Of a stretch of DNA of 64,000 bases, positions 27,148 through 37,113 are shown piece by piece. Position 1 is the first letter of the stretch. Every line of letters starts with the position of its first letter. Where the stretch lies: positions 7,006,001-7,070,000 of the forward strand of contig NZ_CP035758.1 in NCBI RefSeq assembly GCF_004208415.1, in the 5' to 3' direction. The notes beneath the pieces were generated by a model. The model worked only from the letters and a program-made list of their open reading frames with translations, did not search any database and was not told where the DNA came from. This DNA comes from Ktedonosporobacter rubrisoli (lineage in GTDB: Bacteria; Chloroflexota; Ktedonobacteria; Ktedonobacterales; Ktedonobacteraceae). The translations under genes were made by a program, and so were the position numbers.

Positions 27148-27680
27148 TTGCCAGCATAAGTATACTAGAAACAGTGGTGTTAGAGAAATTCACAGCACCA
27201 ATGATGGGCATAGATCGAAAACACACAACGTACTTAGCGACACATTACCTCTCTGATCCATTAAGGATGACTGCAAAGTTAAAGGGTACTACGATAACCA
27301 CATGAAATTGAGCTTGCAATCCGGCAATTTATATTGGGTGCTGCTCGTCAGGTACCATAGCCTTGTGGAATGATGGGGGAATGTGGCGTTTTTGCTGTTC
27401 CTTGGAGAAGCAGCTTCCAATCTGTTTATTTGTTGTAGGGGTTAGTTAGTTTGGTGTGTAGGCGAGAAATACAAATTGAAAACACCTTGTATGTGTGAGG
27501 GTAGGAGTAACCGCTTATTGCGTTCGCAAGCGGTTACTTTTCTTGTCATAGACCGTTTCACAACACAGGCATTATACGTAATTATCTAATTTTTTCCGTT
27601 TTCTGTTAACCGAGAGGCGCGGTTTCCGTATGCCTTTCGGCTTCCTCTATGGGCGACTAGGTGAGAGGAGAATACCACAC
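27148..27680 (+). promoter_or_regulatory. Long 5' leader of rpoB with internal terminator
   Basis: The interval from the predicted start to the rpoB ATG is about 530 nt and holds no convincing gene. It contains an intrinsic terminator at 27507-27541, so the first 390 nt could be made as a separate RNA or act as an attenuator. I could not match it to RNase P RNA, tmRNA, SRP RNA or a known ribosomal leader. Confidence 0.55.
27507..27541 (+). terminator. Intrinsic terminator or attenuator in the rpoB leader
   Basis: GTAACCGCTT (27507-27516) pairs perfectly with AAGCGGTTAC (27528-27537), and TTTT follows from 27538. It lies 360 nt after the promoter and 140 nt before rpoB, so some read-through is required for rpoB expression from this promoter. 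Confidence 0.75.
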
Positions 27681-30600
27681 ATGGCAGTAAGCACAAAGGC
27701 CGTAGCCATTCCAGAACGTGTCTCGTTCGCACGTATTCCGGATATACGGCCCATGCCTGGCCTGATTCAAATCCAGCTTGATTCTTTTGAATGGTTTAAG
27801 AAAGAAGGGTTGCGCGAACTCTTTGCAGAAATCTCTCCGATTGAAGATTTTACGGGCAAAAATTTAAGTCTGGAATTTCTTGTCCCCCCGAACCTTTTGG
27901 CAAGCCGAAATACTCAGAGGATGAGTGCCGCGATCGTGATACGACCTATGCAGCTCCTCTCAATGTGAAGGCACGCTTGATCAATAAAGAAACCGGCGAG
28001 ATCATCGAGAAGGATGTCTTCATGGGGGATTTCCCCCTGATGACCAAGGAAGGCACCTTTATTATCAACGGCGCCGAGCGCGTGGTGGTCAGCCAGCTGG
28101 TGCGCTCCCCCGGCGTCTACTTTACCGCCGACGAAGACGCGACCACCGGCAAAAAGCTCTTTGCCGCCAAATTGATCCCGGGACGCGGCGCCTGGCTTGA
28201 GTTCGAGACGAGCAACAAGAACTTGCTCACCGTCAAGATCGATCGCAAGCGCAAGCTGCCGGTGACCACGCTCTTGCGCGCGATTGCCAGCCTGTCCCGC
28301 GAGCAGTGGCATGCCGAGGAGCTTGATCTCTCCTCCGATCAGGGCATCCTCAACGCCTTTGCTGAGGTCGATAACGATGCCAATGTGCATTATATCCAGG
28401 CCACCCTCGATCGTGATCCTGTCAAGAAGGAAGAGGAGGCGCTGCTCGAACTGTACAAGAAGCTGCGCCCGGGAGATCCGGCGACCCTTGATAACGCGCG
28501 TTCGTTGGTCAAGAATCTCTTTTTTAATCCCCGCCGCTACGATCTTGGCAGCGTGGGACGCTATAAGATGAACCGCAAACTGGACCTGGCGATCCCGCAG
28601 AGCCAGCGCATTTTGACCCAGGATGATCTTGTGCATATCATTCGTCGGCTCATCGCCCTCAACAATGGGCGAGGACGCAAGGATGACATCGACCATCTTG
28701 GCAACCGGCGCGTGCGCTGCGTGGGCGAGCTGATCCAAACACAGTTCCGCGTGGGCTTGCTGCGCATGGAGCGGGTGGTCAAGGAGCGCATGAGCATCCA
28801 GGAGCCCGGCCAGGCCACGCCCAACGCCTTGATCAACATCCGTCCTGTGGTGGCGGCAATGAAGGAGTTCTTTGGCGGCAGCCAGCTCTCCCAGTTCATG
28901 GACCAGACCAACGCCCTCGCCGAGATCGGCCATAAGCGTCGTCTCTCCGCACTGGGTCCTGGCGGTCTCTCGCGTGAGCGCGCGGGCATGGATGTGCGCG
29001 ACGTGCATCAGTCCCACTATGGACGCATTTGTCCCATTGAGACCCCGGAAGGTCCAAACATCGGCCTGATCGGCAACCTGGCCTCTTATGGCCAGATTAA
29101 CCCCTACGGCTTTATCGAGACGCCCTATCGACGCGTCTATCGGCGGCTAGCCGCTAACGATCCGCGCCTGGTGGGACGCGAGTTCCGCGGGGTGATCGGC
29201 CATGAGCGCGAAGACGTCAAGAGTGCCGAGGGCAAAGTGCTCATCCCGGCGGGCAGTCATGTGCGCATCGATGAAGCCCTGGCCAGCCAGCTGGCGGCGC
29301 TGTTGGGGGAGACCATGGTGCGGGTGCGTCCCTTCGTCACTGATGAAGTGGATTATCAGACCGCCGACGATGAAGAGAACTTCTGGATTGCCCAGGCCAA
29401 TGCCCGCCTCACCGAGAACAGCGAGTTTGCCGATGAGCGCGTGCTGGCCCGCTATCAGGGTGAGTTTACCGAAGTACGCTCCGATAATATCGACTATATG
29501 GACGTTTCCCCGCGCCAGACGGTCAGTGTGGCTACCGCGCTGATCCCCTTCCTTGAGCATGACGACGTGAACCGCGCACTGATGGGGGCCAACATGCAAC
29601 GACAGGCAGTGCCCCTGCTGCGACCGCAGTCGCCCATCTGTGGCACTGGCATCGAACGGCAGGTGGCCATCGATTCAGGGCAGGTTCTCATCAGTCAGAG
29701 CGAGGGCGAAGTCGTCTCGGCCACCGCCAGACAAATCCAGGTCATCGATCCAGAGGGCGAGGTGCACAGCTATCGCTTGCGCAAATTCGTCAGATCCAAC
29801 CATGGGACCTGCATTAACCAGCGCCCGATTGTGCGTAAGGGCGATTATGTGACGGCAGGACAGGTGATCGCCGATAGCACCTCGACCGATAACGGAGAGC
29901 TGGCTCTGGGTCAGAACATCCTTGTGGCCTTTATGAGCTGGGAGGGCGGCAACTTTGAGGATGCCATTCTCATCAGTGAACACATCGTCAGGGAAGATCT
30001 CTTTACCTCCATCCATATCGAGAAGTATGAGGTGGATGCCCGCGATACCAAGCTGGGACCCGAGGAGATCACCCGTGACATTCCCAATGTGGGTGAAGAA
30101 GGCCTCAAGAATCTCGACGAGCGCGGCATTATCTATGTCGGGGCTGAGGTCGGCGCTCAGGATATCCTTGTGGGTAAGATTACCCCCAAAGGCGAGACGG
30201 AGCTGACGGCTGAAGAGAAGCTCTTGCGTGCCATCTTCGGTGAGAAGGCCCGCGAGGTCAAGGATACTTCCTTGCGCGTCCCCCATGGCGAGCGTGGAAA
30301 AGTCGTCGAGGTCAAGGTGTTCTCCCGCGATGCTGGCGATGAGCTGCCTCCGGGGGTCAATCAGCTGGTGCGGGTGAGCATTGCCCAGAAGCGTAAGATC
30401 GGTGCCGGCGACAAGATGGCAGGACGCCACGGCAACAAGGGCGTCATCTCGCGCGTGCTTCCGATGGAGGATATGCCCTTCCTGCCCGATGGCACGCCAG
30501 TGGATATCATCCTCAATCCGTTGGGAGTGCCCCACCGTATGAATATCGGCCAGATTATGGAAACGCATCTGGGCTGGGCGGCAAGCGTGCTGGGCTTTAA

Positions 30601-31177
30601 GATCGCCACCCCGGTCTTTGACGGAGCCACCGAAGAAGATATTGAGGAGTTGTTGCGGCGGGCAGGCTTGCCAGACAGCGGAAAAGTGCAGCTCTACGAT
30701 GGGCGTACGGGTGAGCCCTTTGACCATCCCATCACCGTGGGCTATACCTACATGCTCAAGCTTGCCCACCTGGTCGAAGATAAGGTGCACGCTCGTTCCA
30801 CTGGCCCTTACAGCTTGATCACGCAGCAGCCGCTGGGCGGGAAGGCGCAGTTTGGTGGCCAGCGCTTCGGTGAGATGGAAGTCTGGGCCCTGGAAGCCTA
30901 TGGCGCCGCTAATATCTTGCAAGAAATTCTGACAGTGAAATCTGACGATGTGGTAGGGCGCGTGAAGACCTATGAAGCGATCGTGAAGGGTGAGAACATT
31001 ATGGAGCCCGGTGTTCCTGAGTCCTTTAAGGTGTTGGTCAAAGAACTGCAGAGTCTGGGCATCAACGTTGAAGTCCTCAACGAAGATGAACAGAAGATCC
31101 AGTTTGTCGAAGACACCTCAAATGATGTCATGCCGGAACTAGGTATTAATCTATCCGGTTTCGAAGGAGACCAGTAA
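27681..31177 (+). CDS. rpoB: RNA polymerase beta subunit, frameshifted in this sequence
   Basis: This is the beta subunit of RNA polymerase, holding half of the active site. An AGAGGAG site precedes the ATG. The N-terminal frame runs from 27681 and reaches TGA at 27966-27968. The rest continues in the -1 frame, whose conserved residues (FGKPKYSEDECRDRDTTYAAP) begin right after six C at 27884-27889. One extra C would restore a 1165-residue protein of normal length. The rifampicin region (SQLSQFMDQ, HKRRLSALGPGG), the active-site region and the C-terminal clamp (PLGGKAQFGGQRFGEMEVWA) are all intact. Sequencing error, true mutation and programmed slippage all remain possible. Confidence 0.93.
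27884..27889 (+). other. C6 run at the rpoB frameshift
   Basis: In the N-terminal frame the bases read GTC CCC CCG, which forms the heptamer C CCC CCG. A -1 slip there leads directly into the frame that encodes the rest of beta. A single missing C in a homopolymer is also a typical sequencing or assembly error. Confidence 0.8.
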
Positions 31178-31192
31178 GGGAACGGAGGTAGC

Positions 31193-34100
31193 ATGCTCGA
31201 AGTCAATGATTTTAATGCCATCCGTATTAGCCTTGCCAGCCCCGAGCAGATACGCAGCTGGAGCTATGGTGAGGTTACGAAACCGGAGACAATTAACTAT
31301 CGTACACTCAAGCCAGAAAAAGATGGTCTGTTCTGCGAACGCATCTTCGGACCAACCAAAGACTGGGAGTGTTACTGCGGTAAATATAAAAGAGTTCGTT
31401 TTAAGGGTATCGTCTGCGATAAGTGTGGCGTTGAAGTGGCGCGCTCAAAAGTGCGCCGCGAGCGCATGGGCCATATCGAACTTGCCTCTCCCGTAAGCCA
31501 TATCTGGTACTTTAAGGGAACGCCAAGCCGCATTGGTCTCTTGCTTGACCTCTCGCCCCGTAACCTGGAGCGCATCCTCTACTTTGCGCTCTACGTGGTT
31601 ACCAATATCGACGAAGAGGCCCGTCAGCGCGAGCTTATGCGTCTTGACGAGGAGACCGCTGGCCTGCAGCAAGATATCGACGGCAAGGTTGTAGAGCGGG
31701 TCAACAATCTGCGCTCCCAGCGCGATAGCGCCATCAAAGAGACTGAGCTGCGCTTCTCCACAACTGACCGCCAGGAAATTGAGGAGCGGCGCGAGCGCAA
31801 TCTTGAGGCGGCACGCCAGGCTGAGAGCGATACGCTGGCCGAGCTGCGCGAATATATGGGCGATGCTGTAGACGAAGATATAACCTTCGCGCCAACCGAC
31901 CAGATTATCGTTAAACAGGGCGACGTGGTTTCGCCCAAGCATATCGAAACTCTGGAGCGGGTAGCCGAGACAACGCGTAACGCTATTGCCGAGCAGGCCA
32001 GACGCGACATCGATGAGGCGCAGTCCGAGAGCAAGCGCGAAGCCGATCGCCTGGGCCTGGAATTCCAGGGCCGCATCGATACGGCGCAGACCCAGCTGGA
32101 AAAAGAGCGTAACGACGCTCGCCAGCGTCTTGAGCAGCTGCGCCGCGACCTGGAAGGTCTAAAGAAGATGGACCTGCTCCAGGAGAATCGCTACCGCGAA
32201 TTAAAGGACAACTTCCCCGACGTCTTCCGCGCCGGGATGGGAGCCGAGGCTGTTCGCGAGCTGATTGCCAGCATCGATCTCAACAAGCTGTCGGGAGACT
32301 TGCGTACCGAGATTGGCACAACTGTCGGCCAGCGCCGCAAGAAGGCCACCAAGCGCTTGAAGGTGGTTGAGGCTTTCCGTAAGTCAAACACTTCTCCTGA
32401 GTGGATGATCCTCACGGTCTTGCCAGTTCTACCGCCCGATCTGCGCCCGATGGTCCAGCTTGATGGCGGTCGCTTCGCAACCTCCGATCTCAACGACCTC
32501 TATCGCCGCGTTATCAATCGTAATAACCGGCTCAAGAGGCTGCTAGAGCTCGGCGCACCCGAAATCATCATCCGCAACGAAAAGCGTATGTTGCAGGAAG
32601 CTTGCGATGCCCTTATCGATAACGGCCGTCGCGGTCGCGCCGTCGCCGGTTCCGGCAACCACAAGCTCAAGAGCCTTTCCGACATGCTCAAGGGTAAGTC
32701 AGGCCGCTTCCGCCAGAACCTGCTCGGTAAGCGCGTCGACTACTCTGGCCGTTCCGTGATCGTGGTAGGTCCAGAGCTCAAGCTGCATCAGTGCGGCCTG
32801 CCCAAGCGCATGGCCCTGGAACTGTTCAAGCCATTCGTCATGCGTAAGCTAGTCGAGCAGAACTTTGCGCACAACATCAAGAGCGCCAAGCGCTTCGTTG
32901 AGCGTGTCAAGCCAGAGGTCTGGGACGTCCTCGAAGAGGTCATCAAGGATCATCCGGTCCTGCTCAACCGTGCGCCAACGCTGCACCGCCTTGGTATTCA
33001 GGCCTTCGAAGCTGTGCTGGTCGAGGGTAGCGCTATCCAGCTACACCCGCTCGTCTGTTCAGCCTTTAACGCCGACTTCGACGGTGACCAGATGGCAGTT
33101 CACGTACCGCTCTCTGACAAAGCACAGGATGAGGCACGCCAGTTCATGATGTCTACGCGCAACCTGCTCTCGCCGGCGCATGGTGAGCCATCGATCGGCG
33201 CTAGCCAGGATATGGTGCTTGGCTGCTTCTACCTGACCCAGGATCGCCCCAACAAGAAGGGCGAGGGCCGTGTCTTTACCGATGCGACCGAAGCATTGCT
33301 GGCCTATCAGCACGGCGTCATCGACCTGCAGGCCCTGATCAAAGTGCGCCTGCCAGGCGATACAGACGTCTATAATTCGCCGCCGCCCGATAAACCAACG
33401 CTGCGCACAAACGGCAAGCCAGTTCAGACTACCGTTGGACGCATCATCTTTAACGAGGCTTTGCCTGAGCGCTTGCGCTTCAAGAACTACTCCATGAAAA
33501 AGGAGAACTTGAAGCAGATCATCGCCGACTGCTCAAGAGAGTACGGACGCGTCAAAACGACCGAGCTAGCCGACGAGATCAAGCGCCTTGGCTTCTACTA
33601 CGCCACCAAGGCCGGTACAACCATCGCCATCAGCGACGTCAAAGTGCCGATTGGTAAGGCCGAGGAGCTCGCCAAAGCCGATGAAAAGATCACCGAGCTG
33701 GAAGAGCAGTATCGTGACGGTCTGATCACCGAGAACGAGAAATACCAGCAAACCGTTGATGCCTGGAACGAGGCGACCGATAACGTCACCAAGATGGTCG
33801 AGGCAACCCTCGATCCCTTTGGCTCGATCTACACCATCGCCAAGTCTGGAGCAACTAAAGCGAAGTTCCAGCAGATCCGCCAGCTGTCGGGTATGCGTGG
33901 ACTGATGGCGAGCCCATCAGGTAAGATTATCGCCATTCCTATTCGTGGAAACTTCCGCGAAGGTCTTAGCGTGCTGGAGTACTTTATCAGTAGCCACGGC
34001 GCGCGTAAGGGTCTGGCCGACACCGCCCTGCGAACAGCAGAGTCCGGTTACCTGACCCGCCGTCTGATTGACGTAGCACAGGATATCATCGTCACCGAAG

Positions 34101-35536
34101 AGGATTGTGGCACCACCGAAGGCATCCTGATTACCGATGAGGATTCCCGCGATATGGGCCTTGATGGTATTCGTACCCGCATCATCGGTCGTGTCCTCGC
34201 TGAGCCTATTCCAGGCCTTGATCACATCGAGGTAGGCGAAGAGCTCACCGAAGAACTTGTAGACGAGATCGTCGAGCAAGGCGTCAAAGCAGTGCGCGTA
34301 CGCTCAGTCTTCTCCTGCCTTGCACGCCGTGGCATCTGCCGCAAGTGCTATGGCCGGGACCTGGCCGCCAACGCCCTGGTACGGATCGGTGCCGCCGCTG
34401 GTATTATCGCCGCTCAGTCGATCGGTGAGCCTGGCACACAGCTGACCATGCGTACCTTCCACACTGGTGGTATTGCAGGAGCGCAGGGAGACATCACGCA
34501 AGGCTTGCCGCGCGTTGAAGAGCTCTTCGAAGCGCGTGTGCCAAAGGATAAGGCAGAGATTTCCGAGATCGATGGCGTCGTCGAGATCGCCAAAGACGAG
34601 TCAACCGGCGTACGTACGGTTCGCGTTGTCTCAACCAACGTCTTCTTCGACGAGTATCCGCTGCCCGAGGGTAGCCAGATACTTGTCAATGACCAGGATC
34701 GCGTCCAGAAAGATCAGGTCATTGCCTACATGCCAGCCGAGAACGGCACTGAGCCGGTACCGGTCCAGGCACGTACAGAAGGTGATGTGGTCATCAACGC
34801 CGAGGCGCCACTCTCCCTCCGCTTTGAGGAGCGAGAGGAGCGTTCATATCCTATCGGAGCGGCGCGCAACATCGTCGTCACCGATGGGCAGAAGATCCAG
34901 GCTGGTACACCGCTCACCAACGGTCAGCGTGATCCGCAGGATGTCTTGCGCATCCAGGGTCGCGACGCCGTACAGGTGTACCTGGTCAAAGAAGTGCAGC
35001 GTGTCTATCGTAACACAGGTGTGTACATCAACGATAAGCACATCGAAGTCATCATTCGCCAGATGCTTCGCCGCGTCAAAGTGGATGATCCCGGCGATAC
35101 AGAGATGCTGCCTAACGACCTGGTTGATCGCTTTGCCTACGCCGACACCAACGCTCGCGTGCTGGCAGAAGGTGGCGAGCCAGCGACCGCGCAGACAGTA
35201 CTGCTCGGCGTAACCAAGGCTTCGCTCAACACTGACAGCTGGCTGGCCGCGGCCTCCTTCCAGGAGACAACCCGCGTCCTGACCGAAGCCGCCATTGAAG
35301 CGCAGACAGATCACCTCGTCGGGTTGAAAGAGAATGTTATCATCGGTAAGCTGATCCCGGCAGGTTCCGGTATCGCCCAGCGCCGCCGCGAAGAGCTGGC
35401 TCGTCGTCAGGCAAATGCCAACCGCATTGCCGCCACGGCTCCAGTCCCGGCCGGCATAGGCGCAGGAACCAGCGATGGCCTGGCCGCCTTGAGCAGTACC
35501 CTTGGTCTGACTCTTGACAGCTCCGAGGAAGCATGA
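31193..35536 (+). CDS. rpoC: RNA polymerase beta-prime subunit
   Basis: This 1447-residue subunit contains the catalytic Mg-binding motif NADFDGDQMAVH. The N-terminal zinc finger has Cys 60, 62, 75 and 78. A second zinc site is formed by the Cys of EEDCGTTEG and by CLARRGICRKC. Residues about 140-330 form a highly charged coiled-coil insertion between the N-terminal zinc region and the clamp, longer than in E. coli; large insertions here are, as far as I recall, common in Chloroflexota. The gene follows rpoB by 15 nt with GGAACGGAGG upstream of the ATG. Confidence 0.98.
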   Translation: MLEVNDFNAIRISLASPEQIRSWSYGEVTKPETINYRTLKPEKDGLFCERIFGPTKDWECYCGKYKRVRFKGIVCDKCGVEVARSKVRRERMGHIELASPVSHIWYFKGTPSRIGLLLDLSPRNLERILYFALYVVTNIDEEARQRELMRLDEETAGLQQDIDGKVVERVNNLRSQRDSAIKETELRFSTTDRQEIEERRERNLEAARQAESDTLAELREYMGDAVDEDITFAPTDQIIVKQGDVVSPKHIETLERVAETTRNAIAEQARRDIDEAQSESKREADRLGLEFQGRIDTAQTQLEKERNDARQRLEQLRRDLEGLKKMDLLQENRYRELKDNFPDVFRAGMGAEAVRELIASIDLNKLSGDLRTEIGTTVGQRRKKATKRLKVVEAFRKSNTSPEWMILTVLPVLPPDLRPMVQLDGGRFATSDLNDLYRRVINRNNRLKRLLELGAPEIIIRNEKRMLQEACDALIDNGRRGRAVAGSGNHKLKSLSDMLKGKSGRFRQNLLGKRVDYSGRSVIVVGPELKLHQCGLPKRMALELFKPFVMRKLVEQNFAHNIKSAKRFVERVKPEVWDVLEEVIKDHPVLLNRAPTLHRLGIQAFEAVLVEGSAIQLHPLVCSAFNADFDGDQMAVHVPLSDKAQDEARQFMMSTRNLLSPAHGEPSIGASQDMVLGCFYLTQDRPNKKGEGRVFTDATEALLAYQHGVIDLQALIKVRLPGDTDVYNSPPPDKPTLRTNGKPVQTTVGRIIFNEALPERLRFKNYSMKKENLKQIIADCSREYGRVKTTELADEIKRLGFYYATKAGTTIAISDVKVPIGKAEELAKADEKITELEEQYRDGLITENEKYQQTVDAWNEATDNVTKMVEATLDPFGSIYTIAKSGATKAKFQQIRQLSGMRGLMASPSGKIIAIPIRGNFREGLSVLEYFISSHGARKGLADTALRTAESGYLTRRLIDVAQDIIVTEEDCGTTEGILITDEDSRDMGLDGIRTRIIGRVLAEPIPGLDHIEVGEELTEELVDEIVEQGVKAVRVRSVFSCLARRGICRKCYGRDLAANALVRIGAAAGIIAAQSIGEPGTQLTMRTFHTGGIAGAQGDITQGLPRVEELFEARVPKDKAEISEIDGVVEIAKDESTGVRTVRVVSTNVFFDEYPLPEGSQILVNDQDRVQKDQVIAYMPAENGTEPVPVQARTEGDVVINAEAPLSLRFEEREERSYPIGAARNIVVTDGQKIQAGTPLTNGQRDPQDVLRIQGRDAVQVYLVKEVQRVYRNTGVYINDKHIEVIIRQMLRRVKVDDPGDTEMLPNDLVDRFAYADTNARVLAEGGEPATAQTVLLGVTKASLNTDSWLAAASFQETTRVLTEAAIEAQTDHLVGLKENVIIGKLIPAGSGIAQRRREELARRQANANRIAATAPVPAGIGAGTSDGLAALSSTLGLTLDSSEEA

Positions 35537-35540
35537 TATT

Positions 35541-35598
35541 ATATGCAACCGCATATATGTGAAAAGCAAGGGTGCGAATCAGTGTATGATTCGCATCC
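35541..35598 (+). repeat. Two hairpins after rpoC
   Basis: ATATGC-AACC-GCATAT lies at 35541-35556. TGCGAATCA (35573-35581) pairs perfectly with TGATTCGCA (35587-35595) over a 5-nt loop. Neither is followed by a T-run. They may mark RNA processing or partial termination between rpoC and rpsL. Confidence 0.55.
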
Positions 35599-35753
35599 AA
35601 ACTTACTTCAATAAGGTGTGCAAGTTATTCATAAGGGGTCTGGGGGATAGGTAAATGGGATATCCCCAAGCTGTATTCCTCTGCTGCCCCAGGCGGCACC
35701 AAAGGCTTGTACATAGTTAGGAATTCATTTGAAGGGACAGGGAGGATCGTTCC

Positions 35754-36197
35754 TTGCCGACTATTAATCAGTTGATTCGCAAGGGCCGCTCGCAGAAGCA
35801 GAAGAAAGTAAAGGCCCCCGCGTTGCTTTATTCATACAACGCGCTTAAAAACAGAACCTCTCGCCTGCGCGGATCGCCACAAAAACGTGGTGTCTGCACT
35901 CAGGTACGTACAATGACGCCCAAGAAGCCGAACTCGGCAATGCGTAAGATTGCTCGTGTGAAGCTGTCAAACCAGATGGAAGTCACGGCTTACATTCCTG
36001 GTGAGGGCCATAACCTGCAGGAACACTCAGTAGTGCTTATCCGCGGAGGACGCGTGAAGGACCTGCCGAGTGTACGTTACCATATCGTTCGTGGCACGCT
36101 AGACAGTGATGGCGTCGCCAAGCGCCGCCGTGGCCGTTCAAAATATGGAGCCAAGCGGCCCAAACCCGGACAGGGTGCAGCCCCCAAAGGGCGATAG
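35754..36197 (+). CDS. rpsL: Ribosomal protein S12
   Basis: S12 sits at the decoding centre of the 30S subunit. The start is TTG, set by GGGAGG 8 nt upstream and by the family N-terminus PTINQLIRKGR. The 147 residues include the Gram-positive-type insertion before SPQKRGVC and a basic C-terminal tail. The streptomycin-contact lysines are present (TPKKPNSA; RVKDLP), but the next residue is Ser where Gly is usual in PGVRYH. Confidence 0.97.
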   Translation: MPTINQLIRKGRSQKQKKVKAPALLYSYNALKNRTSRLRGSPQKRGVCTQVRTMTPKKPNSAMRKIARVKLSNQMEVTAYIPGEGHNLQEHSVVLIRGGRVKDLPSVRYHIVRGTLDSDGVAKRRRGRSKYGAKRPKPGQGAAPKGR

Positions 36198-36633
36198 AGA
36201 TAAGTAGATGCAGAGAGAGAATGCCGGAGACTTGTCAATACAATAAGGTAGAGAGCCTCCGCACTACTCTCCATTTTAGAGTACTGCACGATTATCGCGC
36301 ATCATCGCGAGTCTCGTCTACACGTCTCTCGACGATGATGGTCGGGTGTCCTCCTGGTTCACCAGATTCACCCCTCAGTTGTGAATGCTGCGAACAAGGT
36401 AGATCAGAAGTGATCTAGTGAGCGGAATTAGGATAGGCACCCGCGTGTAGGCGTCCGAAGAAGGTTGAGGAGCGTCTCCTCAATCGAATCGACGCCTTTT
36501 CTGGTGTCCGCTAGGTTATTCACTGATTATCTTATCCCTGATGTTGAGGGGCAGTACGACAGAACAGATTGCAGCAGAAACTAAGCATAACAGGCTGCAG
36601 CCACAACATAAGGGGGAAGTGAGGAGGCAGAAC
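36198..36633 (+). promoter_or_regulatory. rpsL-rpsG intergenic region with attenuator-like stem
   Basis: This 436-base gap is large for a str operon. Within it GGCGTC (36450-36455) pairs with GACGCC (36491-36496), followed by TTTT. Inside lies a second hairpin, TTGAGGAG (36465-36472) with CTCCTCAA (36476-36483). The layout resembles a terminator or attenuator that would adjust rpsG-fusA expression. An internal promoter may lie downstream, but I see no good consensus. Confidence 0.55.
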
Positions 36634-37104
36634 TTGCCAAGACGTAAGAGAGTAGTGCGACGGCCAGATGTGCCGGATGCAAAATACAGAAGCCGGAATG
36701 TTGCCCGCTTCATTAGCAAGCTTATGCTTGACGGAAAGCGCAGCCTGGCTGAGCGGATCATTTACGACGCTTTTGAGGCTATTGAAGCAAAGCAGAAGCG
36801 GTCACCTCTCGATGTGTTTGAGCAGGCACTGAAAAATGCTACTCCAACCATCGAGGTAAAACCCCGTCGCGTCGGCGGCTCAACCTACCAGGTCCCTGTC
36901 GATGTGCGCAGAGATCGTGGGAGCGCGTTAGCTATGCGCTGGTTGATTCGGGCTTCCCGTTCCCGTAACGGTAGGTCGATGTCAGATAAACTGGCCAGCG
37001 AATTAATGGACGCAGCGGCGGGTCAAGGCGCAACCATAAAAAAACGTGAGGAGACCCATAAAATGGCGGAGTCCAACCGGGCTTTCGCACATTATCGCTG
37101 GTAA
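36634..37104 (+). CDS. rpsG: Ribosomal protein S7
   Basis: S7 organises the head of the 30S subunit. The TTG start at 36634 is chosen because it follows GTGAGGAGG and gives the family N-terminus MPRRKRVVRRPDV; an ATG at 36541 would add 31 unrelated residues. The 156-residue length is standard. RKRWLI-type and GRSMSDKLASELMDAA segments match the family. It is followed by fusA after 9 nt. Confidence 0.96.
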   Translation: MPRRKRVVRRPDVPDAKYRSRNVARFISKLMLDGKRSLAERIIYDAFEAIEAKQKRSPLDVFEQALKNATPTIEVKPRRVGGSTYQVPVDVRRDRGSALAMRWLIRASRSRNGRSMSDKLASELMDAAAGQGATIKKREETHKMAESNRAFAHYRW

Positions 37105-37113
37105 TAATACATC

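Noticed and set aside
27148..27506. Known housekeeping RNA (SRP RNA, RNase P RNA, tmRNA, 6S RNA) in the rpoB leader
   Set aside because: None of the conserved core sequences of these RNAs could be found by eye.
27507..27537. Resemblance of the rpoB leader stem arms to the LacI operators (shared AAGCGGTTAC)
   Set aside because: The stem with its T-run is better explained as a terminator, and a shared 10-mer is expected by chance in 64 kb.
27914..30922. Long open frames on the minus strand across rpoB (27914-29017, 29675-30922)
   Set aside because: They mirror the codon bias of the GC-rich sense gene, have no family resemblance, and lie inside an essential gene.
31193..35536. Frameshift in rpoC like that in rpoB
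   Set aside because: The reading frame is continuous with all conserved motifs in order; the extra length is a genuine in-frame insertion.
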